This document shows, piece by piece, positions 35,709 to 43,815 of a DNA stretch of 64,000 nucleotides. The translations under genes were made by a program, and so were the position numbers. The notes below the pieces were generated by a model, which did no database searches, was not told the origin of the DNA, and saw nothing but the letters and a program-made list of their open reading frames with translations. This DNA is from an uncultured Eubacteriales bacterium. GTDB lineage: Bacteria > Bacillota > Clostridia > Oscillospirales > Acutalibacteraceae. Location of the stretch: the NCBI GenBank assembly GCA_900316385.1, contig ONCP01000003.1, forward strand, positions 62,001-126,000, given 5' to 3'. How positions within the stretch are numbered: the first letter of the stretch is position 1; every line of letters begins with the position of its first letter.

Positions 35709-36317
35709 TTAGTTAGAGTAGATAAGATTGTCTTTTTTGATCGCTCTGAGAATGGCGACGATGATCGGGGTAACAATAATATTTACGCCGAGCTCCACAA
35801 GGAAGTTTACGCTGGTCATTGCAGAAAGAGCGAAGAAAAGTACGTTGCTGCCGCCTGACCAAAGCGCGAGGACCTCGCGGAAGAAAAGAAGCATTCCGAT
35901 GTAGAAAATACCCGTATTTACTATCGGGGAAACAACAGCCGCGACAGCGGTACCCGTGATCAGGTTTTTCTTAGCGACCAAACGGAAGAGTAAGCCCGAT
36001 ACAAAGCCTGCCGCGACTCCCTTGAGCATACAAACCAGCACGCAAAGGAAGGGGTTGGCGTTCCATACCATAGCTCCGCCCACATCGGCGCCGATCACAC
36101 ACATAATGATTACGACAACGCTGAAAACGCCGCCGAGATAAGCGCCCGCCTTGGGTCCGAAAATCGCCGCTCCGATAACGATCGGAATGAGCGCGAGTGT
36201 TACCGCAAAGGGCTTGGTGGGGAAGTAGGTCGTGATGACCTGAAGCACAACGATGATCGCCGTGAGGATTCCCAGTCCCGTCATACGGTAAACGTTCGAT
36301 TTGTTTGTTTTTGACAT
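35709..36317 (-). CDS. ECF transporter S component, probably for pantothenate
   Basis: 202 residues, about six membrane helices, the size of an energy-coupling factor substrate-binding subunit; it needs EcfAA'T, encoded elsewhere. The sequence ALIPIVIGAAIFGPKAGAYL and VCMLKGVAAGFVSGLL is typical of the family. It sits between birA and coaX (pantothenate kinase), which favours pantothenate over biotin; it does not look like BioY to me. The ATG at 36317 follows AGGAGGT by six bases; an upstream start lacks support. Confidence 0.8.
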   Translation of the reverse strand: MSKTNKSNVYRMTGLGILTAIIVVLQVITTYFPTKPFAVTLALIPIVIGAAIFGPKAGAYLGGVFSVVVIIMCVIGADVGGAMVWNANPFLCVLVCMLKGVAAGFVSGLLFRLVAKKNLITGTAVAAVVSPIVNTGIFYIGMLLFFREVLALWSGGSNVLFFALSAMTSVNFLVELGVNIIVTPIIVAILRAIKKDNLIYSN

Positions 36318-36371
36318 AAAATTACCTCCTGCTGTCACCCTCCGTCAAATAGAGGTGCAACGCAAATTTAT
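36318..36371 (-). promoter_or_regulatory. Hairpin leader of the S-component gene
   Basis: On the - strand GTTGCACCTC and GAGGGTGACAGC can pair with one or two bulges around a TATTTGACG loop. The hairpin ends just before the AGGAGGT ribosome site. It could regulate translation; no known riboswitch class is recognised. Confidence 0.3.
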
Positions 36372-36398
36372 TAACAAAAGCCCCAAAAACAGGACTTT
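36372..36398 (-). terminator. Weak terminator-like hairpin after coaX
   Basis: On the - strand AAAGTCC pairs with GGGCTTT (one G-T pair) around TGTTTTTG, followed by TGTTAATAAATTT. A leaky terminator, probably giving partial readthrough into the S-component gene. Confidence 0.45.
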
Positions 36399-36432
36399 AT
36401 GTTCAGTAACTTATGAGTAAAATAAAAATTGG

Positions 36433-37200
36433 TTATTTTTTGTTTTTATTGTAGATGATCCTCAAGCCTTCAAGGATAAGGTCGTCGTTGATAACGACGT
36501 CGTGCTTGCAGTTTTTGACGATACTGTTCGCCAGACCGCCTGTGGCTATTACGACGGCGTTTGTGTTTCGCTCCTCGTTAAAGCGGTCGATCATCCCGTC
36601 AAGCATACACGCCGTACCGAAAATAATTCCGCTCTTGATGCAGTCCTCGGTGTTGGTGCAGATCACTTTCTTGGGCGGATTGAGGTCTACGCTGGGGAGA
36701 AGCGCGCCGTGGTGAGTGAGCGCGTCGAGCGATATCGTAACTCCGGGGCTGATCGCGCCGCCGCAATAACGCTTTTTCTCGTCAAGATATACAACTGTCG
36801 TAGCCGTTCCGAGCCCGATAATGACCGCGGGGCAGGAGTAGAGCTCCTTTGCCGCCACGCACATCGCCAGAATGTCGGAGCCGAGAGAGGACGGATTGTC
36901 GATGCGAAGGTCAAGTCCTGATTTGACCCCGGGACCGAGCACGAGCGTTTTGATACCCGCGATTTTCTCGATCGCCTTGCACAGGGGCGAGGTCACCTTT
37001 GGCACAACGCTTGAAATGATCGAGCCGTTGATCTGCTTCAGGTCAACGCCGTTGATACGGAAAATCGTGTAAAGCTCTGCCGCGTATTCGTCGTCGGTTT
37101 TGTACGGATCGGTGGAAAACCTCAGTTTTCCGATTATTGCGTCGTCCTTATAAAGCGCGAATTTGATATTTGTGTTTCCAACGTCGGTACAGAGTAACAC
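36433..37200 (-). CDS. coaX: Type III pantothenate kinase
   Basis: Phosphorylates pantothenate, the first step of coenzyme A synthesis. 255 residues. The ASKHA nucleotide motif TDVGNTNIKFAL is at the N-terminus; GPGVKSGLDLRIDNP and GTATTVVYLDE follow, as in the CoaX family. The start codon is GTG at 37200, preceded by GAGGTGG. A consensus promoter lies 35-63 bases upstream. It is divergent from the transketolase genes. Confidence 0.95.
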   Translation of the reverse strand: MLLCTDVGNTNIKFALYKDDAIIGKLRFSTDPYKTDDEYAAELYTIFRINGVDLKQINGSIISSVVPKVTSPLCKAIEKIAGIKTLVLGPGVKSGLDLRIDNPSSLGSDILAMCVAAKELYSCPAVIIGLGTATTVVYLDEKKRYCGGAISPGVTISLDALTHHGALLPSVDLNPPKKVICTNTEDCIKSGIIFGTACMLDGMIDRFNEERNTNAVVIATGGLANSIVKNCKHDVVINDDLILEGLRIIYNKNKK

Positions 37201-37234
37201 GGTTCCACCTCGTTAATACATAGTATGCAAAAAT

Positions 37235-37263
37235 ATTATACTACAAAAGTCAAAATCTTTCAA
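37235..37263 (-). promoter_or_regulatory. Promoter of coaX
   Basis: On the - strand TTGAAA (37258-37263), 17 bases, TATAAT (37235-37240), very close to the sigma-A consensus. Confidence 0.82.
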
Positions 37264-37343
37264 CAGTTAACGCAAAATTCTTTAAGTGAAAAATATATCG
37301 AATTTTGTATGTTATATTTAAAATGTATGTATGGAAGCTTTTA

Positions 37344-37418
37344 TTGTCCGCTCGGTTGCGCGATATGCGCGCGCGAGCAAGCGACAATACGGAAGCGGAC
37401 GCGCTTGACGCGCTCGTT
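37344..37418 (+). promoter_or_regulatory. GC-rich structured leader before the split transketolase
   Basis: Two hairpins stand out against AT-rich flanks. TTGTC...GACAA encloses a GC-rich stem (37344-37387). A GCGC-TTGAC-GCGC hairpin at ~37401-37413 is followed by TCGTTTTCTT, then the ribosome site. The second hairpin resembles a weak terminator, so transcript attenuation is possible. No known riboswitch is recognised. Confidence 0.4.
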
Positions 37419-37442
37419 TTCTTGCGCAAGGAGGAGTAATCT

Positions 37443-38288
37443 ATGGCTAAATCATTCGCCGAGCTCAAGGTTCTCGCGGCAAAAGCGAGGCTCGGAGCTA
37501 TCATCGGAACGTACCACGCGAAATCGGGACACCCGGGAGGTTCCCTTTCCGCAGCCGACATTTTTACTTATCTCTACTTTAATGAGATGAAGGTCGATCC
37601 CGAAAAGCCCGATTGGGCAGACAGAGACCGTTTCGTGCTTTCAAAGGGTCACTGCTGTCCCAGCCTTTACGCGGTCCTCGCGATGAAGGGATTTTTCGAT
37701 TGGAAGGAGCTTGAATCGCTCCGTCACGTCGGCGCGATGCTTCAGGGACATCCCGATATGAAGAGCACCCCAGGTGTCGATATGAGCTCAGGCTCTCTCG
37801 GTCAGGGCATTTCCGCCGCGTGCGGAATGGCGCTCGCCGCCAAGCTTGACAATAAGGACTACCGCGTTTACACCGTACTCGGCGACGGCGAGTGCGAGGA
37901 AGGCGAGGTTTGGGAGGCGGCTATGTTCGCCGCTCACAACAACCTTGACAATCTGGTTGTTTTTGTGGATCAGAACGGTCTCCAGATCGACGGCACCGTT
38001 GAGGAGGTCGGCGGTATCGAACCTCTCGACAAAAAGTTTGAGGCGTTCGGCTTTGAGGTAGTTAAAATAGACGGTCACAGCTTCGACAATATCGAGGCGG
38101 CTCTCAACAAGGCAAAAACCGTAAAGGGCAAGCCCTTCGCGATTCTCGCGAAAACCGTAAAGGGCAAGGGCGTCAGCTTTATGGAGAATCAGGTCGGCTG
38201 GCACGGCAAGGCGTGCAACGACGAGGAGTTCAAGGTTGCCGTAAAGGAGCTTGAAGACGAGATCGCGAGACTGGAGGCTGAGGTATAA
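37443..38288 (+). CDS. Transketolase, N-terminal (thiamine diphosphate-binding) subunit
   Basis: First half of a split transketolase, which moves two-carbon units in the pentose phosphate pathway. 281 residues. SGHPGGSLSAADI, LSKGHCCPSLYAVL, GSLGQGIS and the ThDP/Mg motif GDGECEEGEVWEAA-N are intact. AAGGAGG precedes the ATG. It overlaps the second-half gene by one base (TAATG), so the two subunits are made in equal amounts and presumably form a heterotetramer. Confidence 0.95.
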   Translation: MAKSFAELKVLAAKARLGAIIGTYHAKSGHPGGSLSAADIFTYLYFNEMKVDPEKPDWADRDRFVLSKGHCCPSLYAVLAMKGFFDWKELESLRHVGAMLQGHPDMKSTPGVDMSSGSLGQGISAACGMALAAKLDNKDYRVYTVLGDGECEEGEVWEAAMFAAHNNLDNLVVFVDQNGLQIDGTVEEVGGIEPLDKKFEAFGFEVVKIDGHSFDNIEAALNKAKTVKGKPFAILAKTVKGKGVSFMENQVGWHGKACNDEEFKVAVKELEDEIARLEAEV

Positions 38289-39232
38289 TGGCACAGGTAG
38301 TATGCAAGCCCACCCGAGAGAGCTTCGGAATAGCTCTCTGCGAAATGGCAAAAACCAATAAAGACATCGTGGTTCTCGACGCCGATCTTGCGGCGGCGAC
38401 AAAAACCTCGATTTTTCAGAAGGAATATCCCGAGCGATTCAGGAACTGCGGAATAGCCGAGGGCAATATGATCGGCGTTGCCGCGGGTCTTGCCGCGGCG
38501 GGCAAGATCCCCGTAGCGGCGTCGTTCGCTATGTTCTCCACAGGCAGAGCCTACGAGCAGATACGTAACTCTATCGCTTATCCCTGCCTTAACGTCAAGA
38601 TCGCGGGTTCCCACGCGGGAATCTCCACAGGCGAGGACGGCGCTACTCACCAGTGTCTCGAGGATATCGCGCTTATGCGCACGCTCCCCGGAATGGTAGT
38701 GCTCAATCCTGCCGATCATTTTGAGATGATGGAGGCCACAAAGGCGGCGATCGATTACGACGGTCCCGTATACATTCGTCTCGGCAGACTTGCCATCGAC
38801 AGCTTCAACGATCCCGACAGCTACAAGTTCGAGCTCGGCAAGGGTATTACTCTCCACGAGGGCGACGATGTAGCCGTGATCGCGTCGGGACTTGTTGTCA
38901 ACGAGGCGAGAAAGGCGGTGCTCGCGCTCGAGAGCGAGGGCATCAACGCCAGACTTATCAATATCCACACTATCAAGCCTATCGACCGCGATATCATCAT
39001 CAAGGCGGCGAAGGAGTGCAAGCAGCTTATCACTGTTGAGGAGCACAACGTCATCGGCGGTCTTGCCGACGCGGTGTGCGAGGTAACAAGCAGCGAGTGC
39101 CCCGTAAAGGTAACGAGGATCGGCGTTTACGATCGTTTCGGTTATTCGGGTCCCGCTTGGGAGCTTCTTGAAAAATTCGGACTTACCGAGACCCATATCG
39201 CGAAGGTCATCCGCGAGGTAGTAAAAGGTTAA
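38288..39232 (+). CDS. Transketolase, C-terminal subunit
   Basis: Second half of the split transketolase: pyrimidine-binding and C-terminal domains. 314 residues. RFRNCGIAEGNMIGVAAG supplies the ThDP-activating glutamate, SHAGISTGEDGATHQ is the family motif, and VEEHNVIGGLADAV marks the C-terminal domain. It starts inside the TAA stop of the first subunit (TAATG). It resembles the DXS/transketolase group but pairs with a transketolase N-half, so transketolase is the better call. Confidence 0.95.
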   Translation: MAQVVCKPTRESFGIALCEMAKTNKDIVVLDADLAAATKTSIFQKEYPERFRNCGIAEGNMIGVAAGLAAAGKIPVAASFAMFSTGRAYEQIRNSIAYPCLNVKIAGSHAGISTGEDGATHQCLEDIALMRTLPGMVVLNPADHFEMMEATKAAIDYDGPVYIRLGRLAIDSFNDPDSYKFELGKGITLHEGDDVAVIASGLVVNEARKAVLALESEGINARLINIHTIKPIDRDIIIKAAKECKQLITVEEHNVIGGLADAVCEVTSSECPVKVTRIGVYDRFGYSGPAWELLEKFGLTETHIAKVIREVVKG

Positions 39233-39249
39233 TAATTCGATCGATACCG

Positions 39250-39285
39250 AGGTCTGCCGTTTTATTGCGCGGCAGACCTTTTTTC
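39250..39285 (+). terminator. Terminator of the transketolase operon
   Basis: AGGTCTGCCG / CGGCAGACCT perfect ten-pair stem, followed by TTTTTTC. Confidence 0.93.
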
Positions 39286-39314
39286 TTGCCATAACGCGCG
39301 CTTTCGGGTATAAT
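39286..39314 (+). promoter_or_regulatory. Promoter of the DMT-HAD-symporter operon
   Basis: TTGCCA (39286-39291), 17 bases, TATAAT (39309-39314), directly after the T-run of the transketolase terminator and 15 bases before the ATG. Confidence 0.75.
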
Positions 39315-39329
39315 TAGATCGGTGATCAA

Positions 39330-40247
39330 ATGAAATCGAAAAACATTCTCGAAAAGCGATCGGCGGCGTACCTTTGCGCCGTTATCTGCGTCGCGCTTTG
39401 GGGAACGGCGTTCCCTCTGATAAAGCTCGGATATCTGCGTCTGGGGATCGAAAGCGTTGGCTCGCGTCTGCTTTTCGCGGGAGAAAGGTTTATGCTCGCG
39501 GGGATATTCGTGTTCCTTTTCGGGTTGATAATATACAGAAGGCCGCTCGCGCTCAAGCGCCGCGACGCGCTTCCCGTGTCGCTTCTGGGCTTGGTTCAAA
39601 CCTTCGGGCAGTATCTGTTCGCGTATATCGGAGTCGGTCTCACCACAGCGACGAACACTTCGATCCTGACAGGCACGGTTTCGATCATATCCGTTGTTCT
39701 GGCGGCTGTTTTCTTCCGCTTTGACCGCTTAACTCCGCTCAAAATACTCGGTTGCGCGGCGGGACTTTTCGGGATCGCGGCAGTAAATATGGGGAGTTTT
39801 TCGTTCGGCGCGACATTTTTAGGCGACGCGCTAGTGCTCTGCTCCGCATTATGCGGCGCGTTCGGAAATATAATTACTAAGAAAATCAGCGTCGGCCGCG
39901 ACCCTGCTACGGTAACGGCGTGGCAGCTTTGTATCGGCGGCGCGGTTTTGCTCGCTGTCGGGTTGTTGTCGGGCGGAACGACTGATTTTTCACGCTCGGG
40001 CGGAATTGTCATTCTGGTATGGCTTTCACTTGTGTCGTCGGTGAGTTTTCTGCTGTGGACCGCGCTTTTGAGGTATCATCCCGTGAGCAGGATCGCGGTT
40101 TTCACAACGCTGGTTCCGATTTTCGGGACCATCTGGTCGGGTATACTGCTCGGAGAGGAGATTTTCAGGCTCAACAATCTGATCTCACTGTTGTTCATCG
40201 CGGCGGGGATTATTTTGGTCAACATAAAAACAAAAGCTATGGAGTAA
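39330..40247 (+). CDS. DMT superfamily (EamA) transporter
   Basis: Integral membrane protein, 305 residues with ten predicted helices in two EamA repeats (first ~12-150, second ~165-300). The first repeat starts VALWGTAFPLIKLGY. Members export amino acids, nucleobases or other metabolites; the substrate is unknown. GGTGATC precedes the ATG. The ATG of the HAD gene follows after three bases. Confidence 0.88.
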   Translation: MKSKNILEKRSAAYLCAVICVALWGTAFPLIKLGYLRLGIESVGSRLLFAGERFMLAGIFVFLFGLIIYRRPLALKRRDALPVSLLGLVQTFGQYLFAYIGVGLTTATNTSILTGTVSIISVVLAAVFFRFDRLTPLKILGCAAGLFGIAAVNMGSFSFGATFLGDALVLCSALCGAFGNIITKKISVGRDPATVTAWQLCIGGAVLLAVGLLSGGTTDFSRSGGIVILVWLSLVSSVSFLLWTALLRYHPVSRIAVFTTLVPIFGTIWSGILLGEEIFRLNNLISLLFIAAGIILVNIKTKAME

Positions 40248-40250
40248 TTT

Positions 40251-40907
40251 ATGGAGATTAAAGGTATTATTTTTGATATGGACGGCGTTCTGCTCGACAG
40301 CGAAAAGCTGTATGTGCGGTTCTGGGCCGAGGCAGGCAGAGCCTGCGGCTATCCCTTTGAAAAAAAGCACGCTCTCGCGATAAGAAGCCTCGCCAGACCG
40401 TTCGCGATAGAAAGACTCGAGGGCTTCTTCGGCAAGGGCTTTGATTATGACAAGGTCAGGAACAAGCGTATCGAGCTTATGGACGGTTATGTTGAGAAGA
40501 ACGGTATCGAGTCCAAGCCGTTCGCGCTTGAAACGCTCGGAAAGCTGAAGGCAAAGGGCTTCAAGCTCGCTTTGGCGACAGCTACCGCGCCCGAAAGAGC
40601 TAAACGCTATCTGTCGAGGGCCGGTCTGTATGAATTGCTTGACAAAATGATTTGCGCGTCTATGGTGCAAAAGGGCAAGCCCGAGCCCGATATCTACCTC
40701 AGAGCCGCCGAAGAGCTGGGCTTTGAGCCGAGCGAGTGCATCGCCGTTGAGGACAGTCCAAACGGAATCCTTTCGGCATACCGCGCGGGTTGCAGGGCTG
40801 TTATGATACCCGATATGGACGAGCCGAACGAGGAGACTCTGGCTCTGCTTTACGCCAAGGCTGACGACCTCAGAGACATTCTGAAAATAGCGGAGGGCGG
40901 GCTATGA
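40251..40907 (+). CDS. HAD-superfamily phosphatase / beta-phosphoglucomutase-like
   Basis: 218 residues, soluble. HAD motif I FDMDGVLLDSE (nucleophile Asp plus acid Asp), motif II LALATATAPER, motif III KGKPEPDIY and motif IV AVEDSPNGILSA are all present, with an alpha-helical cap between I and II. The subfamily contains beta-phosphoglucomutases and sugar or nucleotide phosphatases; the substrate is undetermined. GGAG precedes the ATG. It overlaps the symporter gene by four bases. Confidence 0.9.
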   Translation: MEIKGIIFDMDGVLLDSEKLYVRFWAEAGRACGYPFEKKHALAIRSLARPFAIERLEGFFGKGFDYDKVRNKRIELMDGYVEKNGIESKPFALETLGKLKAKGFKLALATATAPERAKRYLSRAGLYELLDKMICASMVQKGKPEPDIYLRAAEELGFEPSECIAVEDSPNGILSAYRAGCRAVMIPDMDEPNEETLALLYAKADDLRDILKIAEGGL

Positions 40908-42331
40908 TAAAGGCGATCAACGATTTCATCAACGGTCTGGACGGCTTTCTCTGGGGCTGGTTTATGATAATAATCCTGCTCGGCACTCATATTTTTATGA
41001 CGATCAGGACGAGATTTGTCCAAAGAAAAACATTTAAGGCGATCCGCCTTTCAGTTACAAAGGATCCCGAGTCCGACGGCGACATCAGCCCGTTCCAGTC
41101 GCTGGCGACGGCGCTTGCGTCTACGATCGGCACGGGCAACATCATCGGCGTCGGTACGGCGATCGCGTGCGGCGGTCCCGGAGCGGTGTTCTGGTGCTGG
41201 ATAACGGGCGTGTTCGGAATAGCGACAAAGTACGCCGAGTCGCTTCTGGCGGTCAAATACCGCGTCAAAACTAAGGACGGACGTATGATCGGCGGCGCTA
41301 TGTACACTCTGGAAAGAGGTCTCGGGCTTAAATGGCTCGGGATCCTATTCGCGGTCTTTGCCACGGCAGCCTCGTTCGGGATCGGCTCGGGAGTACAGGT
41401 CAACGCGATCGCAAGTATATTCAAGCAGACCTTTGACACCGATAACGCATTGATCCTCAACATTTTCGGTCACGATTTTTCGGCGATATCCATAATCATC
41501 GGCGTTGTGGTCTCGTCCGTGACCGCTGTTGTGATTTTCGGAGGTATCAAGTCGATCTCCCGAGTTTGCGAGCTCCTTGTGCCCGCAATGGCGGCTTTGT
41601 ACATTATCGGCTGCGCGATCATCCTTGTGATGAACAGCGCGTATCTTTGGGACGCTCTCAAGCTTATTTTTACTTCGGCGTTCGCGCCCTCGGCAGCGGC
41701 AGGCGGATTTATCGGTTCATCGATAATGCTGGCGGCGCGCTTCGGAATCGCGAGAGGGCTTTTCTCCAACGAGTCGGGTCTCGGTTCGGCTCCGATCGTC
41801 GCTTCCGCGGCTCAGAGCCGTAACCCTGTGCGTCAGGCGATGATCTCCTCAACAGGCACCTTTTGGGATACGGTGGTGGTCTGTATGATCACGGGTCTGG
41901 TGCTCGTTTCCTCCGTTCTCAGGAACCCGAGCGGTTTTTCGGGCGCTGACGGCGATATGCTTACCTTCACCGCGTTCCGTCAAATCCCCGTTGTCGGCAC
42001 TCCGATACTGGTGATCGGGATCGCGTCTTTTGCGTATTCCACCATTCTCGGCTGGTCATATTACGGAGAGAGGTGCGTCGAATACCTGTTCGGAATGAAA
42101 GGAATCAAGCCCTACAAGGTTGCGTTTGTGCTTGTTCTGCTTGTCGGTCCCGTGATCTCGCTGAATATGGTATGGGCGGTATCGGATATTTTCAACGCTC
42201 TGATGGCGCTTCCCAACCTGTTTGCCGTGCTTGTACTTTCGGGAGTGATCGCGCGTGAAACCGATTACTACCTTTACGGCGACCGACTTGATGAATTTGA
42301 TAAAACCCCGATTCAAAGGGTTGAAAAATAA
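40904..42331 (+). CDS. Sodium:alanine/glycine symporter (AGCS family)
   Basis: 475 residues, ~11 membrane helices. The family signature is visible in ALASTIGTGNIIGVGTAIACGGPGAVFW and in SNESGLGSAPIVASAA, where GLGSAP is diagnostic. It imports alanine or glycine with sodium or protons. The start overlaps the HAD gene as ATGA. It is the last gene of the operon; no strong terminator is seen before the next promoter. Confidence 0.95.
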   Translation: MIKAINDFINGLDGFLWGWFMIIILLGTHIFMTIRTRFVQRKTFKAIRLSVTKDPESDGDISPFQSLATALASTIGTGNIIGVGTAIACGGPGAVFWCWITGVFGIATKYAESLLAVKYRVKTKDGRMIGGAMYTLERGLGLKWLGILFAVFATAASFGIGSGVQVNAIASIFKQTFDTDNALILNIFGHDFSAISIIIGVVVSSVTAVVIFGGIKSISRVCELLVPAMAALYIIGCAIILVMNSAYLWDALKLIFTSAFAPSAAAGGFIGSSIMLAARFGIARGLFSNESGLGSAPIVASAAQSRNPVRQAMISSTGTFWDTVVVCMITGLVLVSSVLRNPSGFSGADGDMLTFTAFRQIPVVGTPILVIGIASFAYSTILGWSYYGERCVEYLFGMKGIKPYKVAFVLVLLVGPVISLNMVWAVSDIFNALMALPNLFAVLVLSGVIARETDYYLYGDRLDEFDKTPIQRVEK

Positions 42332-42336
42332 AACAT

Positions 42337-42365
42337 TTGACTTATTGCGGCAAAAAGTTTATAAT
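42337..42365 (+). promoter_or_regulatory. Promoter of the MBOAT-DHHW pair
   Basis: TTGACT (42337-42342), 17 bases, TATAAT (42360-42365), one mismatch from consensus. Confidence 0.88.
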
Positions 42366-42398
42366 ATCTGCTGAGAAAATTCAGAAAGGAGAGAGATA

Positions 42399-43793
42399 AT
42401 GGTATTTTCGAGCTTGATTTTTTTGTTCGCCTACCTTCCCGTTACGCTTGTAATCTATTACGCGGTTCCGCGAAAAGCCCGTAACATTTTCCTCTTCTTT
42501 ATAAATTTGCTGTTCTACGGCTGGGGCGAGCCCGTAATGGTCACGCTCATGCTCGTGAGCATCGTAATCAACTACGCGGGCGGCTATTTTGTTGAAAAAT
42601 GCAAGCCTGACAAGAAAAAAGCGAAGATACCGCTGATAATCACGGTGATCCTCGATATCGGCATTCTCGCTTTCTTCAAGTACAGCGGAATGATCGCCGA
42701 CACGCTCAATCTGCTGCCGTTTTTACATATCTCGTGGCTCAAGGTTTCGCTCCCGATCGGTATCAGCTTCTACACCTTCCAGACAATGAGCTATGTGATC
42801 GACGTTTACCGCGACGACGCTCCCGTGTCGAAGAGCTTTATCGACTTCGGCACATATGTCGCGCTTTTCCCGCAGCTTATCGCGGGACCGATCGTGCGTT
42901 ATAAGGACGTAGCCTATCAGCTTCGTCACAGAAAAGAAACGCTCGAGCAATTCAACCGCGGCGTAAAGCTGTTTTTGGTCGGTCTCGGCAAAAAGGTGCT
43001 CATAGCAAACCAAATGGGCGCGATGTGGGACGCGATCCGGGCGACGGGACAGCCGAACGGCGTTCTCGGAAGCTGGGTCGGTATCGCAGGCTACACGCTT
43101 CAGATTTACTTTGATTTTTCGGGATACAGCGATATGGCGTGCGGCCTCGGAAATATGCTCGGCTTTGAGTTCCTCAAGAACTTCAACTATCCCTATATCT
43201 CCAAATCCGTGACCGAGTTTTGGAGAAGATGGCACATCTCGCTTTCCACATGGTTCAGAGAATATGTTTACATCCCTCTCGGCGGAAACCGCCGCGGAGT
43301 GCCGCGCCAGATTTTCAACCTTATGGTCGTCTGGTTCCTCACGGGTCTTTGGCACGGCGCCTCCTACAATTTCATTTTGTGGGGCGTTTACTACGGAGTT
43401 ATCCTGATAATCGAGAAATTCATTCTCAAAAACCTTCTGGAAAAGCTCCCTGCCGTTCTTAAGCATATTTATACCATTCTTATCTTTATGTTCGGATGGG
43501 TCATCTTCTATTTTGACGATATGGCTCAAATGGGCAGGTTCTTTGTCAGCCTGTTCAACTTCGGCGACGGACTGATCGGCGACGACGCTCTTGTCATTCT
43601 CTGCCGTTACGCGTTTATCCTTGTTATCGCGATAATCGCCTCCACTCCGCTCGCGGCGACCGTATATAATAAAATCAAGGACACAAAATACGCCTTTGTC
43701 CCCGAAACGCTGTTCTGCGTGTTTATTCTTGTTGCGGCTACCGCGGCGATCGTTACCCAGAGCTACAATCCCTTCCTCTACTTCAGATTTTAA
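42399..43793 (+). CDS. MBOAT O-acyltransferase (AlgI/DltB-like)
   Basis: Membrane-bound acyltransferase that passes acetyl groups across the membrane to an extracellular polymer. 464 residues, ~11 helices. The N-terminus MVFSSLIFLFAYLPVTL is typical of bacterial MBOATs. The active-site histidine is in GLWHGASYNFILWG; PIGISFYTFQTMSYVID and LIAGPIVRYKD are family motifs. It lacks the dlt neighbours, so exopolysaccharide or wall-glycan acetylation with the next gene is more likely than teichoic acid D-alanylation. Confidence 0.95.
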   Translation: MVFSSLIFLFAYLPVTLVIYYAVPRKARNIFLFFINLLFYGWGEPVMVTLMLVSIVINYAGGYFVEKCKPDKKKAKIPLIITVILDIGILAFFKYSGMIADTLNLLPFLHISWLKVSLPIGISFYTFQTMSYVIDVYRDDAPVSKSFIDFGTYVALFPQLIAGPIVRYKDVAYQLRHRKETLEQFNRGVKLFLVGLGKKVLIANQMGAMWDAIRATGQPNGVLGSWVGIAGYTLQIYFDFSGYSDMACGLGNMLGFEFLKNFNYPYISKSVTEFWRRWHISLSTWFREYVYIPLGGNRRGVPRQIFNLMVVWFLTGLWHGASYNFILWGVYYGVILIIEKFILKNLLEKLPAVLKHIYTILIFMFGWVIFYFDDMAQMGRFFVSLFNFGDGLIGDDALVILCRYAFILVIAIIASTPLAATVYNKIKDTKYAFVPETLFCVFILVAATAAIVTQSYNPFLYFRF

Positions 43794-43815
43794 TTTATGA
43801 AAGGAGCTGTGATTT

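Noticed and set aside
38189..39292. 367-codon open frame opposite the transketolase C-subunit
   Set aside because: Long only because of codon bias on the other strand; the + frame has all transketolase motifs.
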